Counted from the stretch's first letter, positions 10,432 to 19,532 are shown. The stretch is DNA of 64,000 nt from Caldilineaceae bacterium (GCA_958295845.1 OY282376.1:2741022-2805021); one strand, 5' to 3'. The notes: a model not told the origin generated them from the letters alone. Program-made: numbers and translations.

Positions 10432-10448
10432 TCCGCCATTTTGGCGGA
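10432..10448 (+). promoter_or_regulatory. Leader palindrome upstream of the 10505 gene
   Basis: TCCGCCA, a TTT loop and TGGCGGA form a perfect 7-bp stem between the promoter candidate and the start codon. It could be an operator half-site pair or an RNA hairpin; no T-tract follows. Confidence 0.35.
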
Positions 10449-10504
10449 GAGGTCATCGTGCAGCAGTTGCATTTCAACTTTCAATTGCAGGGGGGCGGTT
10501 CACC

Positions 10505-11512
10505 ATGAAGAGCAGTGCACTCATCTGTACGGCCCAGCAGCAGTTCTCGTTACAGGAGTTCGATGTTCCCAGGCTCGCACCTAAAGATCTCTTGGTGCGC
10601 TGTGCGTGGTCCGGAGTCAGCGTGGGGACAGAGTTTGCCGTAATTCGCAATAAGATTAGCTACGGGCCTTACCCGATTTCCACTGGTTACCAAGCCGTGG
10701 GCTACGTGGAGGATACCGGCGCAGCGGTAAGCAAGTTTGCGGTTGGTGACAAGGTATACTACCGACGCAGCTTTCTTCCCATGGCCATCGACGGGCAGTC
10801 GGTTACGATTTGTTCGGGCACCCATTCAACGTATGCCCTCACGTCGGAGGATGCAGAAGTCGAACATCTGCCGGAAGGGGTGGATGAGGCTACCGCGTCA
10901 CTCTTTGTCATGCCTGCGGTGGGCTACAACGCAGTCGATATGGCTGGGGTCCAGATGGGCGACGTCGTGGCCTTTCATGCCGTAGGGCTGATCGGATTGG
11001 GCGCACTGGCCGCGGCGCGATTGCGCGGCGCGGTGACCATTGCTATTGACCTCGATCCTCGACGGCTGGACTTGGCCAGCGAAATGGGGGCAGCACATAC
11101 GATCAACGCGAGCGGGCTGGCTCCAGATGAGCTTGCAGCGCGAGTACAAGAAATCCAGCCAGGCGGCGCCGATGTCGTTTTTGAAGGAAGCGGCGTACCT
11201 TCATGCCTGGACCTGGCGTTTCCACTTGCCCGGCTGCGAGGGAAGTTCGTCTTTCTCGGCCACTACGGTAAAGAGCCGGTCTCATTTAATTATCTCGTGC
11301 CCCATGGTAAACAGCTTACGGCGTTCTTTCCGTGTAACGATGGGCTGGCGCCCTGTCGGGAGGCGGTGCTGCAGAACATCGCAAGCGGCGCCATTCCCTG
11401 GGAGAAGACGATTACGCACCGGGTGGACGCTTCTGAAGCACCGGAGTTGTACGCAAAGACTAACCGGGATGAACTGCCGGAGCTGTACGGGGCGGTGATT
11501 CGCTGGAGCTGA
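10505..11512 (+). CDS. MDR-superfamily zinc-type alcohol dehydrogenase-like protein
   Basis: A 335-residue medium-chain dehydrogenase/reductase. The N-terminal GroES-like domain includes WSGVSVGTE near 36-44, where classical enzymes have the catalytic zinc Cys, so Ser replaces it. GYQAVGYVEDTG follows near 60. The structural four-Cys zinc lobe is absent. The Rossmann domain carries GLIGLGALAAARL near 162-174 and an acidic IDLDPRRLDLA for NAD specificity. The protein is likely to oxidise a polyol or sugar but could work without zinc, as in BchC-like members. The ATG is preceded by GGGGGCGG. It heads a plus-strand run with an epimerase, a dehydratase, a PfpI protein and a HAD protein. Confidence 0.82.
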   Translation: MKSSALICTAQQQFSLQEFDVPRLAPKDLLVRCAWSGVSVGTEFAVIRNKISYGPYPISTGYQAVGYVEDTGAAVSKFAVGDKVYYRRSFLPMAIDGQSVTICSGTHSTYALTSEDAEVEHLPEGVDEATASLFVMPAVGYNAVDMAGVQMGDVVAFHAVGLIGLGALAAARLRGAVTIAIDLDPRRLDLASEMGAAHTINASGLAPDELAARVQEIQPGGADVVFEGSGVPSCLDLAFPLARLRGKFVFLGHYGKEPVSFNYLVPHGKQLTAFFPCNDGLAPCREAVLQNIASGAIPWEKTITHRVDASEAPELYAKTNRDELPELYGAVIRWS

Positions 11513-11778
11513 AATCAGTCTGCACTGTGGTTACCTAGAAATAAGAGGGCGTATGTTTAGGAAGAGGGGCTAGTACCCGAGCGACACCGGTTGGACTTTC
11601 GAGCCGAATCTTCGGAGAATACCTTCGATTCTACCAACCCAGAGAAGACAGGCGTTGCTTCACTGCATCTGCCCACAGCCTCAATCTCCGGTAAGTGATG
11701 TGTTATCTGACCTAGAGCTATTGGAAGCTCAAATCCTTAGCGGCGAGATTGCAGACCAGGAAGGAAGCGTAAACAGAC

Positions 11779-12636
11779 ATGAGCAGGATACTTATTACCG
11801 GGTCGAGTGGTTTTATTGGGAAAGCGCTGGCACGGGAATCCGCCAAAAACACTGATCACGAGCCCATTTGCCTATCTCGCAGTCCCACTGAAGTGCCTGG
11901 CGCGACAGAAATCCGGGGCGACTTTTCGGAACCCACGGAACTGCGAAAGCTGGATCCCTATGAAGGCATCGACGTTCTTGTTCATCTGGCCGCCGTGATT
12001 GGAGGGTGCCCCGAGGAGGACGGGCTGCGCGTCAATGTGGCCGGGACCCATCACTTGTTGCGCTATCTGATTGATAGAGGTTGCCGGAAGTTTGTCCTGG
12101 CCAGTTCCATCGCCGCGGTGGGAATGCAGTCGGTAAAGTTTCGCCCGTTGCAGCTTCCCATGCCGGACGAACACCCCTGCTTGGACCGTGACGGCTACGG
12201 TTTTTCCAAATATATGATGGAGGAGGTCACGCGATACCTGTCCAGGCAGAACGAAGATCTGGACTTTATCAATCTGCGTCTGGCCAGCATCGCCCCCAAT
12301 GACCGAGAACTGTCGCCAGCTGAACCCGGTCCTGTACCTCTATGGGGAATGGGAAGGATCTCAGTCATGTTTCTGAGCGATACGGTGCGCTGTCTGCTTG
12401 CTGCGGTCGAGGCACCTTATAAGCCCGGCGTACGAATCCTCAACGCGGTCGGGGGTCAATCCTGTACAGCGGTTCCCGTTCCTGAACTCATGCGCTCGTG
12501 GTACGGTAGCGAAGCCGACGAGTGGGACCTATCCCATTACGAGCAGCCCGGTCGTGAAAGGGATCCTGTGTACGATATATCGAGAATTCGGGAGGAGCTT
12601 GGTTTTGCGCCGCAGATGCCAATTCTGGGAGATTGA
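11779..12636 (+). CDS. NAD-dependent epimerase/dehydratase (extended SDR)
   Basis: A 285-residue extended short-chain dehydrogenase. The nucleotide-binding motif GSSGFIG is at residues 8-14, DVLVHLAAV near 72-80 matches the DxxxHLAA element, Ser of LASSIAAVG near 108-116 and YGFSK near 140-144 supply the catalytic Ser and YxxxK. Such enzymes epimerise or oxidise sugars or nucleotide sugars. AGGAAGGAAG lies 11 bases before the ATG. The dehydratase gene starts six bases after its stop, so they are probably cotranscribed. A uronate or aldose dehydrogenase role feeding the dehydratase is possible but not shown. Confidence 0.86.
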   Translation: MSRILITGSSGFIGKALARESAKNTDHEPICLSRSPTEVPGATEIRGDFSEPTELRKLDPYEGIDVLVHLAAVIGGCPEEDGLRVNVAGTHHLLRYLIDRGCRKFVLASSIAAVGMQSVKFRPLQLPMPDEHPCLDRDGYGFSKYMMEEVTRYLSRQNEDLDFINLRLASIAPNDRELSPAEPGPVPLWGMGRISVMFLSDTVRCLLAAVEAPYKPGVRILNAVGGQSCTAVPVPELMRSWYGSEADEWDLSHYEQPGRERDPVYDISRIREELGFAPQMPILGD

Positions 12637-12642
12637 CAGGAA

Positions 12643-13731
12643 ATGAAGATTTCACGAGTTCGTTCTGACCATTACCGGATTCCCTTGCCGGTCGTCCTCT
12701 CTGACTCCACCCACGGCGACATTTCTCATTTCGGGCTCATCGTGACACGTATCGAGACCGACGACGGACAGGAAGGGATGGGCTATACCTATTGTGTCGG
12801 TGACATCGGCGGCTCAGCAATACTTGCCCTGATCCGGGATGACCTTGCGCCTAAATTGATTGCCGAAGATGCAAGACGAATTGAACAGCTGTGGGAACAG
12901 ATGTGGTGGCACGTTCACTTTGTGGGGCGGGGAGGGGCGGCCTCATTTGCGTTAGCGGCGCTGGATATTGCCTTGTGGGACTTGCGAGGGAAAGTCAGTG
13001 GGGAGCCCTGGTGGCGGCTCCTGGGGGGCCATGACCCCAAGGTGCCGGTCTACGCCGGGGGTATCGATCTTCAGTTCACGTTGGAGGCATTGCTCGAACA
13101 AGCAGACGGTTTTCAGGCACAGGGATTCCGCGCTATCAAGATGAAGGTTGGTCGCGATCAACTCTCTGAGGATATCGAGCGGGTAGCGGCGATGCGCTGT
13201 CATTTGGGGGCCGATTTTCCTCTGATGGCCGACGCAAACATGCGCTGGCGTGTGGATGAGGCAATCCGAGCGGCCCGCGGCATGGCTCAGTATAATCTGT
13301 ACTGGCTGGAGGAGCCGACTATTCCCGACGACGTTGCAGGGCATGCACGGATTGCACGTGAAGGCGGCCTTCCGATCGCCACGGGAGAGAATTTTCATAC
13401 CGTCTACGAATTTCAGCAGATGATAACCCATGGAGCAATTTCCTTTCCCGAACCAGACGTGGCCACATTGGGCGGCGTGACGCCTTTCCTGAAGGTGGCC
13501 CATCTCGCCGAGACCTGCAACCTACCGGTTACAACCCATGGCGTTCATGACCTGCAAGTGCATCTTCTTGCGGCGATTCCTAACAGCTCTTACCTGGAGG
13601 CGCATGGTTTCGGGCTGGACCGGTTCATCAGGCACCCAATGGAGATAGTAGAAGGTGCGGCCATCGCACCGGAAAGAGCCGGGCACGGTGTCGAATTTGA
13701 CTGGGACGCACTGCAAGAGCACAGTGTTTGA
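12643..13731 (+). CDS. Mandelate racemase/muconate lactonizing enzyme family protein (enolase superfamily)
   Basis: A 362-residue enolase-superfamily enzyme that would abstract the alpha proton of a carboxylate, most likely a sugar-acid dehydratase. The N-terminal capping domain (1-125) is followed by the modified TIM barrel. K166-x-K168 in IKMKVG, D197 in MADAN, E223/E224 in WLEEP and E249 in ATGEN provide the catalytic lysine and Mg ligands, and H299/H302 in THGVHD the opposite-face base. All expected residues are present. It sits between an SDR epimerase and a PfpI protein; together with the upstream MDR enzyme this suggests oxidation and then dehydration of a sugar acid. Confidence 0.9.
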   Translation: MKISRVRSDHYRIPLPVVLSDSTHGDISHFGLIVTRIETDDGQEGMGYTYCVGDIGGSAILALIRDDLAPKLIAEDARRIEQLWEQMWWHVHFVGRGGAASFALAALDIALWDLRGKVSGEPWWRLLGGHDPKVPVYAGGIDLQFTLEALLEQADGFQAQGFRAIKMKVGRDQLSEDIERVAAMRCHLGADFPLMADANMRWRVDEAIRAARGMAQYNLYWLEEPTIPDDVAGHARIAREGGLPIATGENFHTVYEFQQMITHGAISFPEPDVATLGGVTPFLKVAHLAETCNLPVTTHGVHDLQVHLLAAIPNSSYLEAHGFGLDRFIRHPMEIVEGAAIAPERAGHGVEFDWDALQEHSV

Positions 13732-13748
13732 ATGGAGGATACGAAACT

Positions 13749-14366
13749 ATGGAAAAAAGATTGGAGGGAAAGACCGTAGCCATCCTCACTGCCCACGAGT
13801 TTGAGGATATTGAAGTAATGTACACCGTGCTACAGTTGAGCCGGGCCGGCGCAGATGTCGTAGTTGGTACTCTACCGCAGACGGCGCTTGGACACTTTCA
13901 CGGTCGCCCGGCGTGGCCGGAGAAGCCGATTACGGGCAGGTTCGGGCATACGATTCCCTTTGACGTGCTTGCGCTGGGCAATCGGTATTCGGTTGAAAGC
14001 ATTTGGGATATGAAGCCAGAGGTGTTCGACGCGGTCGTCTTTCCAGGGGGACTCGCTCCTGATTTCCTTCGAATTGACGACAAAACCTTGGAATTTGCAG
14101 CTGCGATCCATCGTTCCGGAAAGGTTCTGGCCGCAATCTGTCACGGTCCGCAGGTGCTTATTTCGCTGGACCGACAGAAGGGGACGGACAGCGTTGCCGG
14201 ACGGAACGTCACAGCCTACTGTGCGGTTACAGACGATCTGCTGAACGCAGGGGCGATCTACCACGACGTACCGGCGATTGTCGACGGCAATGTGGTTACG
14301 GGACGGGTACCCGATGACTTGCCTGAATTCTGCGACGCCATCATCGAAGCTTTGTCGTCAACATGA
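13749..14366 (+). CDS. DJ-1/PfpI family protein
   Basis: A 205-residue class I glutamine-amidotransferase-like fold protein of the DJ-1/PfpI group (glyoxalase III, deglycase or protease-like; function varies). The nucleophile elbow is AAICHGPQVL near residues 130-139 with the Cys in place, and EFEDIE near residues 16-21 carries the conserved acidic residue. The ATG at 13749 has GGAGG eight bases upstream, and an in-frame TTG at 13728 would overlap the preceding gene. It follows the dehydratase by 17 bases. In this setting it may detoxify reactive carbonyls formed in sugar-acid breakdown; that is inference. Confidence 0.86.
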   Translation: MEKRLEGKTVAILTAHEFEDIEVMYTVLQLSRAGADVVVGTLPQTALGHFHGRPAWPEKPITGRFGHTIPFDVLALGNRYSVESIWDMKPEVFDAVVFPGGLAPDFLRIDDKTLEFAAAIHRSGKVLAAICHGPQVLISLDRQKGTDSVAGRNVTAYCAVTDDLLNAGAIYHDVPAIVDGNVVTGRVPDDLPEFCDAIIEALSST

Positions 14367-14477
14367 GTCGCGAAGACGCCAACCTTTAGGAGAGGTGGTC
14401 GCTCACCCCGGGGCCGTACGGTAATCTGGAACTGACGAGAAACTGCTGGGCCCACGCAACCTGAAACTGGAGAGATT

Positions 14478-15194
14478 ATGGATTTCTCAGATGTAAAGGC
14501 AATGACTTTCGACGTTTTCGGCACGGTTGTGGACTGGCGGGGGTCAATTATTCGCGAAGGGGAAGATGTCTGGACGGCAAAGGGAGTGGAGGTCGACTGG
14601 CCAGAGTTTGCCGATAGCTGGCGGGGCGGCTATGGACCGTCAATGCAACGTGTTCGAAATGGGGAGCTCCCTTGGATGAACATTGACGCGCTGCACCGAA
14701 TAATTCTGGATGATCTGCTGGCGCAACATAAGGTCTCGGCACTGTCTGAGGCCGATAGGGTAGAGCTGAATAAGGTTTGGCACAGGTTGAATCCCTGGCC
14801 TGACGTTGTATCGGGACTGGAGAGCCTGCGCAAGCGTTTTGTCCTGGCATCACTTTCTAACGGAAATGTAGCGCTGTTAGTAAACATGGCACGGCACGGC
14901 GGTTATTGCTGGGACTGTGTTCTCTCGGCGGAGCTTGCGAGACACTACAAGCCTGACCCGGAAGTCTATCAGACTGCGGCTGCTTTACTCGGGTTGAAGC
15001 CCCGCGAAGTCATGATGGTTGCCGCGCACAACGGAGATTTGAAAGCGTCTAAGGCTGTTGGGTTCAGGACCGCATTTGTTCACCGGCCCAGAGAGTTTGG
15101 ACCTGGCCAGACCACAGATTTGAAACCAGATCCTTCGGTCGACGTTATAGCCAAAGACTTCAACGATCTGGCTGACCAGCTGCAGATCAACTGA
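14478..15194 (+). CDS. HAD superfamily hydrolase, (S)-2-haloacid dehalogenase-like (type II)
   Basis: A 238-residue HAD hydrolase. Motif I is FDVFGTVVDW at 11-20 with nucleophile Asp12. Motif II is LASLSNGN near 129-136, motif III HYKPDPEVY near 157-165 and motif IV VMMVAAHNGDL near 178-188. The AAHxxDL form of motif IV is the hallmark of type II haloacid dehalogenases, which hydrolyse 2-haloacids through an ester intermediate. GAGAG lies just upstream of the ATG. The gene is 111 bases after the PfpI gene and faces the convergent ABC permease. A phosphatase activity remains possible. Confidence 0.86.
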   Translation: MDFSDVKAMTFDVFGTVVDWRGSIIREGEDVWTAKGVEVDWPEFADSWRGGYGPSMQRVRNGELPWMNIDALHRIILDDLLAQHKVSALSEADRVELNKVWHRLNPWPDVVSGLESLRKRFVLASLSNGNVALLVNMARHGGYCWDCVLSAELARHYKPDPEVYQTAAALLGLKPREVMMVAAHNGDLKASKAVGFRTAFVHRPREFGPGQTTDLKPDPSVDVIAKDFNDLADQLQIN

Positions 15195-15268
15195 TCGCCT
15201 GGGCACTCGGCGGTGATTCAATGGGCGAGACGAGAGAGAAGTGGAGACGCTAGAATCGAAGCGATCAG
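15191..15268. repeat. Inverted repeat spanning a convergent gene junction
   Basis: CTGATCGC at 15191-15198 and its exact complement GCGATCAG at 15261-15268 flank a 62-base spacer and include the stop codons of both convergent genes. It could pair in a read-through transcript but lacks a T-tract. Confidence 0.3.
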
Positions 15269-16149
15269 CCCTGCTGATAGCGGGGGTCGATGGCATCGCG
15301 GAGGCCGTCGCCGATGAAGTTGATGCTGAGGACGGTTAAGAGGATCATGACCGCGGGAGGGACCCAGATCCAGGGGCCGTCCTGGAGAACGTCGAGGCTG
15401 CGGGCAGATTCCAGCATGTTTCCCCAACTTGGTGTTGGTAGAGGGATGCCGACACCGAGAAAACTCAATCCGGCTTCAAGTAGAATGGCGCCGTTGACCG
15501 CGAAGGTTATTGAAGCGAGCACGGGCGCAACGACGTTTGGCAGCACATGCGTGACGATTATGCGCCGGTTACCTGCGCCTAACGAGCGCGATGCCAATAC
15601 AAACTGCTGTTCCCTCAGAGAGAGTACCTGCCCACGAACCAAACGGGTGATGCCCGGCCAACTGAATATGCCGATCAGGAAAATGACGCTGGCAATGCTC
15701 TGGCCCAAGTAGATGGCAGCAGTCAGGATGATGACAACGCGAGGGAAGGTCATCACGACGTCGGTAAATCGCATAATGACCTGGTCGGCTTTGCCGCGGT
15801 AGTAGCCGGATATCGATCCAAGAATAACGCCGATGACAGTGGAAATGGAGGCGGCGGCGAACCCGACTGCCAGCGATACGCGGCCTCCGTAGAGCGTACG
15901 ACTCCAGATGTCCCTCCCAACCCTGTCGGTGCCCAAAAAGTGATTAATGCTTGGCGACTGAAACTTGTCCGCCAAGTTAAGATAGGCGAAGTCATAACGG
16001 GTAATCAGTGGGGCTATGACGCTGGCAAGGAGCACGATGGCAAACAAAATCAGACCGGCCAAGGCCAGTGGATGGCGTCGAAACCGCCGCCAAGCTTGTG
16101 CGGTCGGGGACTGGGAGTTGGATTGCCGTCTTCCTACGTCAATAGACAT
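15265..16149 (-). CDS. ABC transporter permease, DppC/OppC type
   Basis: A 294-residue inner-membrane permease of the peptide/opine/nickel ABC family. A hydrophobic helix at about 28-50 is followed by the DppC-typical periplasmic NHFLGTDRVGRDIWSR (about 88-103) and further helices. The cytoplasmic EAA loop, which docks the ATPase, reads ASRSLGAGNRRIIVTHVLPN near 188-207. GVGIPLPTPSWGNML near 247 is also characteristic. It follows the DppB-type permease by 84 bases on the minus strand. No ATPase genes adjoin, so DppD/DppF equivalents must be elsewhere or shared. Confidence 0.92.
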   Translation of the reverse strand: MSIDVGRRQSNSQSPTAQAWRRFRRHPLALAGLILFAIVLLASVIAPLITRYDFAYLNLADKFQSPSINHFLGTDRVGRDIWSRTLYGGRVSLAVGFAAASISTVIGVILGSISGYYRGKADQVIMRFTDVVMTFPRVVIILTAAIYLGQSIASVIFLIGIFSWPGITRLVRGQVLSLREQQFVLASRSLGAGNRRIIVTHVLPNVVAPVLASITFAVNGAILLEAGLSFLGVGIPLPTPSWGNMLESARSLDVLQDGPWIWVPPAVMILLTVLSINFIGDGLRDAIDPRYQQG

Positions 16150-16233
16150 TGAATGATGTGAATGTGGGCTCTTTTGCTAGCGAGTTGATTTCAGTCCGGC
16201 AGACAATTGTCATACCTGATCGGGAACCGCAGA

Positions 16234-17187
16234 CTACTCGTAACGGATTCTGGGGTCGGCGACGGCGTAAGCAAGATCTGTGATCAGATTGGCAGTCAGC
16301 ACGACCAATGCGGTTACTAACATGATTCCCATGACCATTGGATAATCCCTTGCGGCCACGGCGTCGACAAGTAGTGCCCCCATACCTGGCCAACTGTAGA
16401 TGGTTTCCGTAAAGAGTGCACCGGCTACCAGGGTAGGCAGGCTCAAGCCAACGACGGTGACGATAGGGAGGAGAGCGTTGCGAAAGACGTGGCGCCATGT
16501 CACCGCGGGCGGCTTCAACCCTTTTGCTTTGGCTGTGCGGACGTAGTCCTCTCCTCTTACCTCCAGCATGCTGAAGCGAGTGTAGCGCATGAACGTGGCC
16601 AGGTTGAAGATCGCCAGGGTACCAGCCGGCAAAACCAAGTGGTACATTAGGTCGAAGACCGACTCAGGTTTGCCAATGGTACGCATACCTCCTGAAGGAA
16701 ACCAGCCTAGTTTCACCGAAAAGATGTATAAGCCGAAGATGCCGGCAATGAAAGCCGGCATCGATATGCCAACGAAGGAGAGGCCGGTGAATGTGAAATC
16801 CCATAGTGAGTATTGCCGCAATCCAATGAAGATTCCGAGGGTTACGCCAACAGCGATGCCGATGGCCAGGGCCGTTCCCATCAGCAAGAAAGTACGCCTA
16901 AGGCGGACGGCAAGCACTTCGGCTACGTCGTCTCCGTTCTTGAAGCGGAATCCGAGATCGCCTTGCATGACCTGCCCTAGCCATTTGACGTAACGGACGG
17001 GAATTGGGTCGTCGAGACCATAGCGTTCGCGCACGAAGTCCAGGTCTTCCTTCGTGATCCCGATCTCTTCATTGACAAAGAAATCGACCGGATCTCCGGG
17101 CGCCAGATTAATCAACAGGTAGATGACAATCGTGACCAGGAGCAGGACCGGAATATTAACAAGGACGCGGCGCAGGAAGTATTGCAT
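16234..17187 (-). CDS. ABC transporter permease, DppB/OppB type
   Basis: A 317-residue inner-membrane permease. It opens with the typical MQYFLRRVLVNIPVLLLVT helix, then LAPGDPVDFF and the periplasmic RYGLDDPIPVRYVKWLG, all DppB hallmarks. The EAA loop is VRTAKAKGLKPPAVTWRHVF near 212-231. The ATG at 17187 is chosen because the protein then begins at the conserved first helix; a TTG at 17229 would add 14 residues. The gene starts 47 bases beyond a strong hairpin that ends the binding-protein gene, so it may be translated from read-through transcripts at lower level than the binding protein. Confidence 0.9.
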   Translation of the reverse strand: MQYFLRRVLVNIPVLLLVTIVIYLLINLAPGDPVDFFVNEEIGITKEDLDFVRERYGLDDPIPVRYVKWLGQVMQGDLGFRFKNGDDVAEVLAVRLRRTFLLMGTALAIGIAVGVTLGIFIGLRQYSLWDFTFTGLSFVGISMPAFIAGIFGLYIFSVKLGWFPSGGMRTIGKPESVFDLMYHLVLPAGTLAIFNLATFMRYTRFSMLEVRGEDYVRTAKAKGLKPPAVTWRHVFRNALLPIVTVVGLSLPTLVAGALFTETIYSWPGMGALLVDAVAARDYPMVMGIMLVTALVVLTANLITDLAYAVADPRIRYE

Positions 17188-17233
17188 TAAGGTGTGAGGG
17201 GTAGCTGCGACCAGCCAAGGATACTGCAAAAGA

Positions 17234-17271
17234 CGGTGCTGATGGCCTCGTGAGTCAAGCCATCAGCACCG
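17234..17271 (-). terminator. Intercistronic hairpin between binding-protein gene 1 and permease
   Basis: CGGTGCTGATGGC at 17234-17246 pairs perfectly with GCCATCAGCACCG at 17259-17271 (13 bp, 12-base loop), 13 bases past the stop of the binding-protein gene. No U-tract follows, so it may be a partial terminator or an mRNA-stabilising stem that keeps binding-protein levels above permease levels. Confidence 0.65.
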
Positions 17272-17284
17272 CCGTTATTCACGC

Positions 17285-18943
17285 TTATTTCATGTTCCAG
17301 TCCTGGGAGCGGTCAACGTACGGGCCGCCACCGGGTGCTGGGAAGTAGTGGAAGTCTTCGATATCGACTGTGGCGATACCGTAACGGGTTGAGACCCACC
17401 AGTATGCGAAGGTGGCCTCTTCGTTCTGATATTTGCAGAGAGCGGTGCGGGCTGCACGGTAATCATCGGCATTCTGCGCCGCGTCCATGGCAGCGAAAAG
17501 GTCAACGTAAGCGGGATCATCAATGCCCCACTGGTTGTCTTCTACGTACCAGATTGAACTGTAGGATGCCGGTCCACCGCCGGCGCCGCGATAGGCGATG
17601 TTCCACTCGGTGGCGTTGTCATCCACGACCGTGCGCCAGGTCGGCACGTCAAGGAAGGTGGGATTTACGTTGACGCCGACTTCGGCCATGTTGGCCTGCA
17701 TCACGGTGAGGATGTCTTTTGCCAACTGTGAGGTGTAGTAGGTGGGGATGTCAAGGTTGACATCGTCCAACGTGACACCATCAGCGGCGGCTTCGGCCAG
17801 GAGTTCGCGGGCCTTATCGGGATTGTATTCGTAATAGTTGGCGTCTGCGGGCCAGAATGTCGGATAGGGATCCTGGCAAGGTGTGGCTTGCGCGGTGCCG
17901 TTAAACACGTCGCTGATGATCGATGCGCGGTCGATACCATACATGAAGGCCTGGCGGATTCGTTTGTCATTCCACACGTCGTTCAGGAAGTTGTAGTTGA
18001 ACATGTTTGTTACAAACGACGGGCCAGAAAAGATCTGGTAGTCGGCGTTGCCTTCGAAACGGCTCGCCACATCGGCGCTGACGTAGGTGAAGTCGATGTC
18101 ACCGCTCTCCAGTGCCAGGACGGCAGCAGTTTCGTCAACGAAGTAACGGTTGATCAACTGATCCAGCTCGGGCACGCCATCCCAGTAGTATTCGTTGGGC
18201 TGGATTGCCATGAACTGATCTTTTTCGTAGGAATGGAACTTGAACGGGCCGGTGCCGATGGGGCTGGCGAACCACCAGTCGCTGCTGAAAATCTCGGTGG
18301 GTTCGAAGTCGATAGCGTGCTCGGGCAGGGCGTAGAAGCCGCGAACCGAATCGTAGAATCGCGGATTCGGGCTGCTGAGCTCGATTTCAAGCGTCAGGTC
18401 GTCAACAGCGCGAATACCAACGATCTCGTCAGCTTCGCCATCGTTGTATTCGGTCCAGCCTACGATCTGCTGGGGCTGACCGATACCAAAGTGGGTCACG
18501 GCGGCCATGGGCGCAGCAACGAACTCTGCGGTCCATTTCAGGTCAGAGGCGGTGAAATCCTCACCGTCGTGCCATTTGACGCCTTCTCGCAGGTTGAAAG
18601 TCCAAACGGTGGCATCGTCGTTTGGCTCCCAGCTTACCGCCAGGGCGGCTTCACTGGTGTGGTTGGAGAAGGTGGAGTCCATGATGATAAGCGGCGTGAA
18701 CATCTTGACAAACCAGACGTTGCCGGCGCCGTTGTTGTACAGTACGCCCTGCGGATCGCCGCCGGGGCCAACATCGAAGCCGCCGATCAGAACCTGCTCG
18801 ACTTCCATTTCTTCTGAAGCCATTTGGTCTGACGACTCTGCCATGGGCTCTTCTGCAGCCGGCGCGGCAGCCGGTGCGGCACACGCCGCCAGCAGCGCCA
18901 GGGACAGGACGATGATCAAACTGAGAAACTTGCTCTTAGACAT
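17285..18943 (-). CDS. ABC transporter substrate-binding lipoprotein, family 5 (copy 1)
   Basis: A 552-residue extracytoplasmic solute-binding protein of the peptide/opine family (SBP_bac_5). The signal peptide has the lipobox LAAC with Cys21, followed by an A/P-rich linker and an acidic spacer to about residue 50. Family motifs include WTFNLREGVKWHDGEDFTA near 120-138, GTGPFKFHSYEKDQF near 230 and RIRQAFMYGIDRASI near 340. ATG at 18943 has GGAG nine bases upstream; longer in-frame starts are leader sequence. It is colinear and equal in length with the upstream copy. It has its own promoter and ends in a hairpin before the permeases. Confidence 0.93.
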   Translation of the reverse strand: MSKSKFLSLIIVLSLALLAACAAPAAAPAAEEPMAESSDQMASEEMEVEQVLIGGFDVGPGGDPQGVLYNNGAGNVWFVKMFTPLIIMDSTFSNHTSEAALAVSWEPNDDATVWTFNLREGVKWHDGEDFTASDLKWTAEFVAAPMAAVTHFGIGQPQQIVGWTEYNDGEADEIVGIRAVDDLTLEIELSSPNPRFYDSVRGFYALPEHAIDFEPTEIFSSDWWFASPIGTGPFKFHSYEKDQFMAIQPNEYYWDGVPELDQLINRYFVDETAAVLALESGDIDFTYVSADVASRFEGNADYQIFSGPSFVTNMFNYNFLNDVWNDKRIRQAFMYGIDRASIISDVFNGTAQATPCQDPYPTFWPADANYYEYNPDKARELLAEAAADGVTLDDVNLDIPTYYTSQLAKDILTVMQANMAEVGVNVNPTFLDVPTWRTVVDDNATEWNIAYRGAGGGPASYSSIWYVEDNQWGIDDPAYVDLFAAMDAAQNADDYRAARTALCKYQNEEATFAYWWVSTRYGIATVDIEDFHYFPAPGGGPYVDRSQDWNMK

Positions 18944-18983
18944 TTGCAGTCTCCGTAGAATTTGATGAAAGGGTTGAAAATTG

Positions 18984-18999
18984 AGAACCATGCGGTTCT
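18984..18999 (-). promoter_or_regulatory. Leader stem-loop of binding-protein gene 1
   Basis: AGAACC and GGTTCT form a 6-bp stem with a 4-base loop in the 5' leader. Copy 2 has the same stem at the same place with one G-U pair, which suggests the structure, not only the sequence, was retained. Confidence 0.4.
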
Positions 19000-19011
19000 T
19001 GAAGCAGTCGG

Positions 19012-19040
19012 ATAATCGCACGGGGGTCCATTTGTGTCAA
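19012..19040 (-). promoter_or_regulatory. Promoter of binding-protein gene 1
   Basis: On the minus strand a perfect TTGACA (19040-19035), 17 bases and GATTAT (19017-19012). The TTGACA begins exactly 97 bases before the start codon, the same distance as in copy 2. Confidence 0.55.
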
Positions 19041-19486
19041 GTTTCGGGGGCGATGAGAGAGCACAGGAGGGCGTAGGCAATTGGGCTAGCGGACAAAAGA
19101 CCAGGGTGCGGGTTCTGCCGCAAAGGGTTGGCTCCTTATGTGCAGTCATTCTGAGTACCGGCTAGCAGATGGCGTGTCCTGGCCACAGGCTTGCGACCGG
19201 AATGTGTCGAATCCTCGGCAAGCATGGCTATCCTGGTAGTAGAGAAATCGCTGGCTTCGAAACAGGATGAACAAGGCCGAGTTCCCGGTAGGTCGCACGC
19301 GATCCAGTGCCGTTTGGAGGCACCCGGGCCTGTGGCCATCATACCGTCTGAGCTTGAGATGGTCGGGTGCAATAAGTATTCTTTGCGGCCGTGCAGATGA
19401 CGCGACAAAGAGCGCAGAGGGAGGAGGCGAAGGATGACTTGTGCTGCCGAGGAAGGACACCCCACAGACCGACTGGGGGTCTCAAG

Positions 19487-19532
19487 GCGGCATCGCTGAC
19501 GTCTCCGGGCGTCCAGACGTCAGCGATGCCGC
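19487..19532 (-). terminator. Strong hairpin after binding-protein gene 2
   Basis: An 18-bp perfect stem (19487-19504 with 19515-19532) around a 10-base loop, nine bases past the stop codon of copy 2. The stem contains AGACGTCAGCGATGCCGC. No run of T follows, so it may stabilise the 3' end as much as terminate. Confidence 0.7.

Larger units (their letters stand above)
10034..10504. other. Divergent intergenic region before the 10.5-15.2 kb catabolic run
   Basis: About 470 bases between the divergent glycosyltransferase and MDR genes. It holds the promoter candidate at 10359-10387 and a small palindrome at 10432-10448. Nothing else recognisable. Confidence 0.5.

Noticed and set aside
17888-18817. 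309-codon plus-strand open frame
   Set aside because: Mirror of binding-protein gene 1; a similar but shorter shadow occurs over copy 2.
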